The position numbers and the translations under genes were made by a program. This document shows positions 1-6,500 of a stretch of DNA of 10,722 nucleotides, piece after piece (the first letter of the stretch is position 1; each line of letters opens with the position of its first letter). Location: positions 1-10,722 of the forward strand of contig CAYIRQ010000046.1 of the NCBI GenBank assembly GCA_964365905.1, written 5' to 3'. A model generated the notes under the pieces. The model did no database searches and was not told the origin of the DNA. It was given only the letters and a program-made list of their open reading frames with translations. This stretch comes from CAYIRQ01 sp964365905 (GTDB lineage: Bacteria > Patescibacteriota > Gracilibacteria > Peribacterales > Peribacteraceae).

Positions 1-2
1 AC

Positions 3-122
3 AGAGCCACGAACGCATTTGCTGAGTCGTTCAATGCGAAGATCAAAGGCTTCCGTGGAATGCTCCGAGGCATCCGAGACCTCAAATTCTTCCTCTTCCG
101 TTGCCAGGTGTACTTCTCGTGA
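3..122 (+). CDS. Transposase, C-terminal fragment (ISL3/ISAon1-like), 5' end outside window
   Basis: The frame starting at base 3 is open from the window edge to a TGA at 120-122 and encodes 39 residues. It contains the block NAFAESFNAKIKGFRG followed by a short stretch ending FFLFR. This matches the C-terminal end of DDE transposases of the ISL3 superfamily, particularly the ISAon1 type, where the Glu of N-x3-E-S-F-N-A-K-I-K is the likely third acidic catalytic residue. The protein would cut and rejoin the ends of its own element. The reading frame shows no disruption in the visible part. The family call rests on this motif alone, so a related family is possible. Confidence 0.75.
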   Translation, partial: RATNAFAESFNAKIKGFRGMLRGIRDLKFFLFRCQVYFS

Positions 123-156
123 TTCCCATGGTCTGGCTAGACTTTATGATTTTCTC

Positions 157-198
157 CCCACAATTCCGGGTTGATCCCCCACAATTCCGGGTTGATCC
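157..198 (+). repeat. Perfect 2 x 21-bp tandem repeat downstream of the transposase
   Basis: Positions 157-177 and 178-198 are identical. The core of each copy is acaattccgggttgatcc, at 160-177 and 181-198. The pair lies 34 bp past the transposase stop codon, which fits IS terminal-repeat or transposase-binding sequences. The duplication may be a natural part of the IS end, or one copy may mark a nested or abutting second terminus. Confidence 0.9.
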
Positions 199-220
199 GT
201 ATTCAAAGACTATGTCAGTC

Positions 221-249
221 TTGCCTGCGGTGACCGTGGGAGCTACGAT
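221..249 (+). promoter_or_regulatory. Possible promoter for the small ORF (leaderless spacing)
   Basis: TTGCCT at 221-226 and TACGAT at 244-249 are separated by exactly 17 bp and match the -35 and -10 consensus at 4 of 6 positions each. The -10 box ends 9 nt before the ATG at 258, so transcription would begin almost at the start codon. The match is modest and could be chance. Confidence 0.3.
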
Positions 250-257
250 GCCCTCCC

Positions 258-524
258 ATGCCGAAGAAGGACGATGCGGCCCCTGCGACGAAGAAAGACG
301 TCTCGCTCCTCATGCGGGCAATCGGGAGGTCGTACGATGCCAATGAGAAATGGAAGGATGAGATCCTTGGGGCGAATGAGAAATGGAAGGATGAGATCAT
401 CGGAGAATTCCATATCATCGTCGGCCAACTGCGCCACGACTTCAAGGGTGCGTTTGCTGACAAACTGCAACAGCACGAGAATCGCATTGTCCGCGTGGAG
501 CGCCATCTCAGACTCGCTGCATAG
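258..524 (+). CDS. Small charged, probably coiled-coil protein of unknown function (88 aa)
   Basis: The 88-residue product begins MPKKDDAAPATKKDVSLLM and is rich in Lys, Glu and Asp, with no signal peptide or membrane segment, so it is probably cytoplasmic. It resembles, from memory, a family of short proteins in Patescibacteria genomes with an N-terminal K-K-D..ATKKD block, a W-K-D-E-I segment and a C-terminal heptad-like N-R-I-x-R-x-E helix. That recall needs a search to confirm, and no function is known to me. Residues 29-37 and 40-48 repeat NEKWKDEI, caused by a 33-bp period duplication in the DNA. The gene has no clear Shine-Dalgarno sequence; GGGAG at 239-243 is too far from the ATG. 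It lies just right of an IS end and converges on holA, with a 32-bp gap. The product looks complete. Confidence 0.65.
   Translation: MPKKDDAAPATKKDVSLLMRAIGRSYDANEKWKDEILGANEKWKDEIIGEFHIIVGQLRHDFKGAFADKLQQHENRIVRVERHLRLAA
342..398 (+). repeat. Internal 33-bp-period duplication in the small ORF
   Basis: Bases 342-365 and 375-398 are an identical 24-bp block containing aatgagaaatggaaggatga, offset by 33 bp (11 codons). It keeps the frame and duplicates the W-K-D-E-I helix unit. The near-perfect DNA identity suggests a recent slippage or recombination event. Confidence 0.9.
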
Positions 525-556
525 CGAAGATATGGAATGATATCGGATACGTTGGT

Positions 557-1678
557 TCAGTTTCTTGCAAGGCCAAGAATCTGCCTTTCCAGCATCGCCT
601 GAAGCTCGATCGGCTCCTGTGCCGTCGCGCGGATGCCGCCGGTTTTGAGAGCAATGTCGGCTTCGACGGCGGATTCCACGATCGTGAGGAGTTTTTCAGA
701 ACTGAGCTCCCGGATGAGTGGGAGGAGCGCATGGACGGAGAGGGGATTTACGCCTGCCGCTTTCGCGAGTGCTGCGGGCGATGCGCGTGGATTTTCCTGG
801 AAATGGAGGAAGAGTGTTGCAAGGGTACGAATGGAATAGAGGAAGATATTCCAGAGGGAGAATGCGTCTTCGCCGCTTGAGGCAAGTCGTTCCGCGTGTT
901 TAACAGCGTCGACGAGCTTCCCTTTTCCAATGAGATCATTCATGACCCAGATCGCGTGCGTTTCGCTGGGGAGGCAGATGAGGTCCACATCGGAAACTGT
1001 TGGAGATTTCTCGCTTGCTCCACGACGTGCTTCGACGCTCACACTTCGACTGTGCTCAGTGTGACACCCAGAATCCCAAGACAACTTTTCCCCAAGTGAT
1101 CCTGAGCCTGCCGAAGGGTCAGCATGACGTGAAGAACAAAATGCAATGAGCTTCAGTAACTCATTCCTGAGGTGCCACTGATCCGAGCCGACGCGCGCGA
1201 CGAGGTGGGCGGCGACTGCGGGCGCGATCGCAACACCCTTGCTGTTCGAAAGTTCGGAAATCCAGGGCACAAGCTGCTTCGGGGAGAGCACCGGGAAGGT
1301 CCGCACCTGCGCCTCTTTTTCGAGCAGCTTCACCGCGCCTTTCCTGCGATCGGGTTTTGGATCAATGAACACGAGGATGGTTGCTTCATGGCGCGAATGG
1401 ATGAGCTCTTCCATGTCTTCCTTCTCGACTGCAGGAATTCCATCGATGAGAATGAGACGTTTCTCGGAGATGAACGGTGCCGTCTGCACGTCGCTCCTCA
1501 GTGCGCTGAAGTCGAGCAGCCGACTTTCGAGGGTGAGCAGATTTGCTTCCCGGTGTTTCGCGAGTAACGCGCTCTTCCAGCGCCGCAGTTCCTCCGCAAG
1601 CGCAAAGGTGTTCTCCCCGGTGAAGAGGAGGTCGCCGGGGGAGGGAGGCACGAGGGAAGTATAGCGATGCAACACCAT
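557..1678 (-). CDS. holA: DNA polymerase III delta subunit (clamp-loader subunit)
   Basis: The 373-residue product has the layout of the HolA/delta family. Near the N-terminus is LLFTGEN (residues 17-23), the degenerate nucleotide-binding start, followed by LILIDG (75-80), ILVFIDPKPDRRKGAVKLLE (101-120) and a helical C-terminal collar domain from about residue 235 (VMNDLIGKGK onward). Delta opens the beta sliding clamp as part of the clamp loader at the replication fork. The family usually has about 320-345 residues; the excess is explained by residues about 183-225, a low-complexity segment (PSAGSGS...HTEHSRSVSVEARR) encoded by palindromic repeats. It sits at the linker between the AAA-like region and the collar, where an insertion could be tolerated. 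An alternative GTG start at 1651 (Val10) lies 7 nt after a TATACT box at 1663-1658, but no -35 is evident. It is divergent from the surface-protein operon. Confidence 0.85.
   Translation of the reverse strand: MVLHRYTSLVPPSPGDLLFTGENTFALAEELRRWKSALLAKHREANLLTLESRLLDFSALRSDVQTAPFISEKRLILIDGIPAVEKEDMEELIHSRHEATILVFIDPKPDRRKGAVKLLEKEAQVRTFPVLSPKQLVPWISELSNSKGVAIAPAVAAHLVARVGSDQWHLRNELLKLIAFCSSRHADPSAGSGSLGEKLSWDSGCHTEHSRSVSVEARRGASEKSPTVSDVDLICLPSETHAIWVMNDLIGKGKLVDAVKHAERLASSGEDAFSLWNIFLYSIRTLATLFLHFQENPRASPAALAKAAGVNPLSVHALLPLIRELSSEKLLTIVESAVEADIALKTGGIRATAQEPIELQAMLERQILGLARN
1004..1132 (-). repeat. Palindromic repeat element inserted in frame in holA
   Basis: About 129 bp (43 codons) contain two palindromic modules. 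One is cacacttcgactgtgctcag and following bases at 1040-1063, with a perfect 6-bp outer stem CACACT/AGTGTG. The other is cctgagcctgccgaagg at 1101-1117. Both belong to the widespread 'CTTCGAC..GCTCAG' class of short interspersed palindromes, which usually lie between genes. Here the reading frame continues through and codes for PSAGSGS and TEHSRSVSVE. The boundaries are approximate. Confidence 0.75.
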
Positions 1679-1681
1679 GAG

Positions 1682-1796
1682 GGACGGAAAGGCAGGAAAG
1701 GCAAAGAAGGCAGAAAAGGCAGGAAGGTTCTGAGAAGTTGAACTTTTCTGCCATTCCTGCCCTTTCTCCCCTTTCTGCCTTCACTCTCCGTCTCTC
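1682..1796. repeat. Large imperfect inverted repeat with purine-rich and pyrimidine-rich arms
   Basis: The left arm (about 1682-1739) is almost pure purine on the plus strand, with iterations of aaaggcagg-like units of 8-10 bp. The right arm (about 1741-1796) is its imperfect complement, almost pure pyrimidine. The centre is aagttgaactt at 1735-1745. The repeat lies between the divergent starts of holA and the surface operon. It could form a long cruciform or triplex, act as a regulatory element, or be a nonfunctional interspersed repeat. Confidence 0.7.
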
Positions 1797-1826
1797 ACAT
1801 CTTTCCCTCTTGTCAAATCTCCTGCA

Positions 1827-1855
1827 TTGAGGAAAAAGGGAAAACGCGGTAAAAT
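1827..1855 (+). promoter_or_regulatory. Probable promoter of the surface-protein operon, giving a leaderless mRNA
   Basis: TTGAGG at 1827-1832 (4 of 6 matches to the -35 consensus) and TAAAAT at 1850-1855 (5 of 6 to the -10 consensus) are separated by 17 bp. The -10 box ends 8 nt before the ATG at 1863, so the expected transcription start falls at or next to the start codon. No Shine-Dalgarno sequence precedes the ATG, which agrees with a leaderless transcript. Confidence 0.55.
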
Positions 1856-1862
1856 GTCCTGA

Positions 1863-3572
1863 ATGACACAAAATACAAAGAGAACAAAAAAATCGACTCT
1901 CTCGAAGCTCCTCCAGGCGCTTCCGAAGGCGACGCTCACAGGGATCATCTTCATGACTGCCGGGAGCTTTTCATTCCTGCTCGGCATTCGCACAGCGGGC
2001 GATGTGGATACGATCGCATCGATTGATGCGCAGACGACGCAGACAACGCGTGTGAATGTCATCCTGCAGTACCAGCCCCTTGCCGGCGGACCAATGCAGC
2101 CTGTCGTCGTGACACCGTTCATGAACTCATCACAGACATCGATTGTGAATCTTCAGGAGATTCACACGGGTGCCATTGCCCCGGGGAATCCGGCAGATCG
2201 GTGCAAAACGACGAATACCGCCGGTCGATGCAACATCAACGCGGTGCCGGTCGGAGGAATTCCCGAGGCGCAGTACGACGTGGTGGTGAACAGGGACTTC
2301 CTGGAGTCCCTCACAGGAATTCCGTTGGAGACACAGGGGGCGTTTGTGCGTTTTGACCGGGCGGCATGCGGAACACAGGTTTCGTTTACGGGAAATACCT
2401 GGTGCATCGCAAAACAGGGCGGAAATTATGCTCCTGAATATTTCGTCACGATCACGCTTCGGGAGCGCGATGGATGCAGTGGCACGACTCCGCCTGCCGC
2501 ATTCTGCGACACCGATCCGCATCGCATCGTACGCTTTGCCTGTAAGCCTTCGACCACTGCTTCCACGAGACCATGGGAGCCGCGTCCGGAAGCCTGCGGC
2601 CCTTTCACATGTCCGGATGGCAATGTCGTCACAGGAACGTGCGGAGAAGTGAATAGTGGCAGCGAGGAGTGCACGCAGGCATTCTCCTGTACCAATAACC
2701 AGATGTGCGTCGTGCAGAATTTCAATTCGGTCGTTACCTACGCCGCTGGACTTGATACCATCGTCATCTCCGGGCGCAACTTCGGACCATCGGGCGGAAC
2801 GGTGAGTTTCCCTCTGAAGGGCGGTGGGCGGGAAACCGTCCAGGTGTTTCCGGGCCCGGATTGGACGAATCAAATCATCCGCGTCCGGGTTCCGCTCTTC
2901 GCGGTCGGGGGCACGCTCGAGATTCACCCGAACACCCATGGTTCTATCACGGTGAATGGGGTGCCGACGCCTGTCGTCTGCGCGACTCCTCCTGCTTCCA
3001 TCCGTGCGTTCGATGATCAGTTTGCCATCCTCTTCGTCGCGGGCAATGCCGCCGAAGGCGTGCAGCTCGTCTCCCCCGGCTTCACGACGAAACTCTTCAT
3101 CACGGCGCGTCATAATGACAGAGTCAGCAGGTTTCGGGATATTGACGTGGAACTCCTGCAAGGGGCGTACCTGGATCCCTCTCTTGTCCCGCTCCAGCGA
3201 ACGCTCGTCACGCGTGTGCATTGTCCCGCGACGGTGACGGGAAATACAGCCGCGCGGGAGACGGTGTTCACCTGCGATATCCCTGTTCCCGCGTCCGCCT
3301 CTTCTTTCCGGGGACCATTCACCTTCGTCGTCTCGCTTGGAGATGATACCGGAGGGAGCGACGCTGCGACGCTCGTCGATGGCGGGATGTCCTCCCTCAT
3401 CGGAGATTTCGATCTGGACCGGGTCATCAGCATCCAGGATGCAGTCGTTGCACATCGCATTGTCCGTGGAGTTCAGGCGGCACAGCCCGCGCAGCTCGAG
3501 CGGGACACCAATCGCGACGGCCGTATCACGCTCGATGACGTCCTCTTCGATCTTCATTCCCTCACGCGCTAG
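1863..3572 (+). CDS. Operon gene A: secreted Cys-rich TIG-domain protein with C-terminal type I dockerin
   Basis: The 569-residue product starts with a basic stretch and one hydrophobic segment (about 23-43), an uncleaved anchor or signal peptide. Residues about 100-285 are unrecognised and hold 13 of the protein's 16 cysteines; the even number suggests disulfides outside the cell. Residues about 287-371 look like an IPT/TIG Ig-like domain (VISGRNFGPSGGTVSF). A further beta-type region follows to about 510. The C-terminus is a dockerin: loop 1 has D515, D517, D519 and D526, with Arg520 where Gly is usual; loop 2, D548-x-N550-x-D552-G553-x-I555-x3-D559, is canonical. Dockerins bind calcium and dock onto cohesin domains, as in cellulosomes. 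No enzyme domain is visible. It is the first gene of the operon; the stop overlaps the next start by one base (TAGTG). The dockerin call is strong, the role in surface assembly is inferred. Confidence 0.8.
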   Translation: MTQNTKRTKKSTLSKLLQALPKATLTGIIFMTAGSFSFLLGIRTAGDVDTIASIDAQTTQTTRVNVILQYQPLAGGPMQPVVVTPFMNSSQTSIVNLQEIHTGAIAPGNPADRCKTTNTAGRCNINAVPVGGIPEAQYDVVVNRDFLESLTGIPLETQGAFVRFDRAACGTQVSFTGNTWCIAKQGGNYAPEYFVTITLRERDGCSGTTPPAAFCDTDPHRIVRFACKPSTTASTRPWEPRPEACGPFTCPDGNVVTGTCGEVNSGSEECTQAFSCTNNQMCVVQNFNSVVTYAAGLDTIVISGRNFGPSGGTVSFPLKGGGRETVQVFPGPDWTNQIIRVRVPLFAVGGTLEIHPNTHGSITVNGVPTPVVCATPPASIRAFDDQFAILFVAGNAAEGVQLVSPGFTTKLFITARHNDRVSRFRDIDVELLQGAYLDPSLVPLQRTLVTRVHCPATVTGNTAARETVFTCDIPVPASASSFRGPFTFVVSLGDDTGGSDAATLVDGGMSSLIGDFDLDRVISIQDAVVAHRIVRGVQAAQPAQLERDTNRDGRITLDDVLFDLHSLTR

Positions 3573-6500
3573 TGGCTTCCCTTGCGACGTTCACCGTGCG
3601 GAGATCGAGTGTTCTCTTCGCATGCTTTCTTGGCGTTTTGCTCCTTCTGGTGTTTGTCACAGAGCAGAGGACGGACCTTCGTGGCGCGCTCTTCACGCAA
3701 ACGCCGGTGCCTCCTCCTGCAACGGGAATCTGCATCAGCCGGGGATACGAGGCGCTCCCCAATGAGCGCGGGTCGTTTACGGTGGATGCCTGCGAGCGAC
3801 TGGCATCGTTTGAAGGTCTTTCCGTCACGCTCGCGGTCGATGCTCAAAAAGCCTCATTCCTGAGGGTGCGACGGACAGCCGTCACCGATACATACGAGAT
3901 TTCTCTGCGTTTCCCCGCTCCCGGCGTTGTTCACATCGCTCTCGTCGGGGCTCCGCGGGATATTGCCGCGGGTTCACCGCTCCTCGAAGTCGAAACGCAA
4001 CTTGCGGGAAACGTCTCGAATACCGCGGGAAGCCGCATCGAACTTCGCACCTTGGATCCACAGGTGCTTGTCGAAGGAAGTCGTCTCATTGAAACCGGTC
4101 ATAACGGACTCATCACGATCATCGGGACGCAGAATGCGCTCCTCCCTCCCTTCTCCACGTTCATTCAGGATATCGAGCCGGGGGTCCTCGAGCACGTGCA
4201 GAATCGTCCGCTCATCATCCGCGGTCGGGCGCTCCCACCCTCTCCCACGGTTCTCTTGGGAACGCGGCCGCTTCCCGTCATTTCGGCAAGCTCTACCGAG
4301 ATTCTTGTGCAGATTCCATCAGACTTCGCGCAAGGGACGTATCCTCTCTCCGTCGAGAGTGTCCTCGCGGATGAAAAAGTCGTTGTCAGCGTTTCGCCCG
4401 GCGTCACGGGAAGCGTTGACGTTCTGGAAGATCTTCTTGTCATCAGCCCGAATCCCGTGCTCTATAACGCACAACAGACGAATGCAAGCATCGTGCTCTG
4501 GATTCCTGTTTTTAACCCTCTGGGATCTGATGATGCCATGATCGGATCCGTCGATCTTTCCCAGATTGGCGGCGATCCCAATGTGATCTTTAGCGGCATC
4601 GGCACGCCCGCCGTGGGGCCGGGCGGCGTGACGATCAATTGGTTCCGGATCCCTCTGCAGCAGGGATTCCGTCTTCCCCAAACCCTCCAGACGAATGTGG
4701 ACTACCCCATCACGATTCGTGTTGAGAATCGTTCTCTCACTCGTGATGAAGCTGTTGTCCTTGTTCGGCTTCGATCGCAGCTTGGAAATGGAAGTGCCCC
4801 CGCGTTCACACGCATCGAGACGGTTCCCGCTGCAACGGTCCCCGGGGACCGGGTGACGTTCTTTGTGGATGTCTCCGATCCTGAAGGCATTTCGACACTG
4901 CAGATCGTTGCTCTCAGGCTCACGCCTCTGCGGGGCGGCGTTCAGAGTCTGCAGCCTGTGCTCACCGTGCCTCAGGGAAATGCACCGCTCACCAGCATGG
5001 TGTTTTCGACCAACTACACGATTCCGGAGTCTCTTCCGCCGGGAACCTTCCAGCTTCAGCTCACGGCGCGCGACGAGGACGGGAATGAAACGGTCGTGAA
5101 TGTTCCATTCGTTGTGCATCCGCCGGGGGGGCTTGCGCTCGGAAGTCCGCCCGTCTTTGTAGGACAGCCGGAAGCACGGCCGCAAACAGTGCGCCCCGGG
5201 GAGGATCTCACCCTCTTTGCGACCGCGCAGGATCCCGACGGCACAAACACCATTGAGTTCGTGGAAGTCGATCTCCGTCGCATTGGAGGAGGCTCCGCCG
5301 TACGTATGACGCCGGCAACAGAATCTCCGAATATCGGCACTCTCTCTGTCACATTCGAGGTGAAATTCACTCTTCCTTCGGATGCCTTTAGCGGAGACTT
5401 CGATCTTCCCGTGAGAGTGGTGGACAGAAACGGACTCGCTGCGCAGACGACCATTCCCCTTACCGTGGATGCGTCGGGTGGGGGAGGCAGTGGCGGTTCC
5501 GCTCCCGTCTTCTCGGGACGTCTCGAGGCCGTTCCTTCCATTGCGGCCATCGGAGGCAAGGTATCGTTCTTCGTCGGCGTCCGGGATCCGGATGGGACGT
5601 CGACGATCCGACAGGTGGTCCTCGACGCCATTGATCTCGGTCTGTCTGTGGCGGAGATGGAGCCGGTCGTCTCTCCGGTTTCCGGGAGCACGCAGCCTGT
5701 GATCTATAGCGTGGAGCTCGCGCTTCCGCAGAATGTTCTTCCCGGGGTGTACTCCCTCGAAGTGCGTGCGACGGATGAGGATGGGAATCTCTCGCGCACG
5801 ACCGTGCCGCTCACCGTGAGCGTCCTTGGGGAGAGCGGGGGATCGCCGGTGCTCATCCGGGCGACGGCAACGCCGAATACCGTTCCTGCGGATAATACCG
5901 CGGAGATCTTCTTCACGGTGGAAGCGGAGGACACGGATGGAGCACGGGACATCGACGTCGTCAGTCTCAATCTTGCGCCGATCAACCTGGAAACGGAGTT
6001 TCTGAAACTGGAGAGCGGGAGTATAGCGGAGGATGGAACGAGAGGAATCTTCACGTCCCGCAAGATCAAGATTCCGACGTCCGTGCGGAATGCCGGCTAC
6101 GATCTCACGATCGAGCTGCAGGATAGGAGCGGGCATCGCACACGCGGGAACGTCCGCATCACGGTGGGAAAGGCGCTCGGGGGATCACCCCCCTTGTTCC
6201 GCGAGTCTCGCTTTGTCCCCGAGATCGTGCGCCCCGGGGAAGACACCCGTCTCTTCCTCGAGGTGCAGGACCCGAATGGCACGGACACGGTCACGGTGAT
6301 TGCGGACCTCACGGATATCCGCTCTGAAGTGGAAGAACTCGACGAACTCATTACTTTCCCGCAGGGAACGGTCACCACGAAGAACACGTTTGCAACAAAC
6401 GACATCGAGGTTCCCGATGATCTCACGCCGGGCGTCTATGACATTCCGATCACCGTCATCGACGATACCGGGAACGAAGTCACCGGCGCGGCCCGTCTCA

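Larger units (their letters stand above)
1..198 (+). mobile_element. Right end of an ISL3/ISAon1-like insertion sequence (left part outside window)
   Basis: The window opens inside a transposase gene, which ends at 122. After the stop come about 34 noncoding bases and then a perfect tandem duplication of 21 bp at 157-198. Short repeats just beyond the transposase stop are typical of IS termini, where they serve as terminal repeats or transposase-binding sites, so I place the element's right boundary near 198. The exact edge, the target-site duplication and the left end cannot be seen. Whether the element is intact is unknown, because only its last 200 bases are present. Confidence 0.6.

Noticed and set aside
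274..540. Alternative plus-strand frame overlapping the small ORF
   Set aside because: It is Arg/Ser/Met-rich and reads the same DNA repeat out of frame; the frame from 258 gives the balanced, helix-forming protein.
2130..3557. Long minus-strand open frame (475 codons) antisense to gene A
   Set aside because: The translation is rich in Arg, Asp and His with no domain pattern, signal or plausible context. Long antisense frames are expected opposite GC-rich genes, and gene A has clear domains.
4319..6136. Long minus-strand open frame (605 codons) antisense to the Ig repeats of gene B
   Set aside because: Its sequence is compositionally biased and it mirrors the plus-strand repeats; the plus strand has coherent domains over the same stretch.
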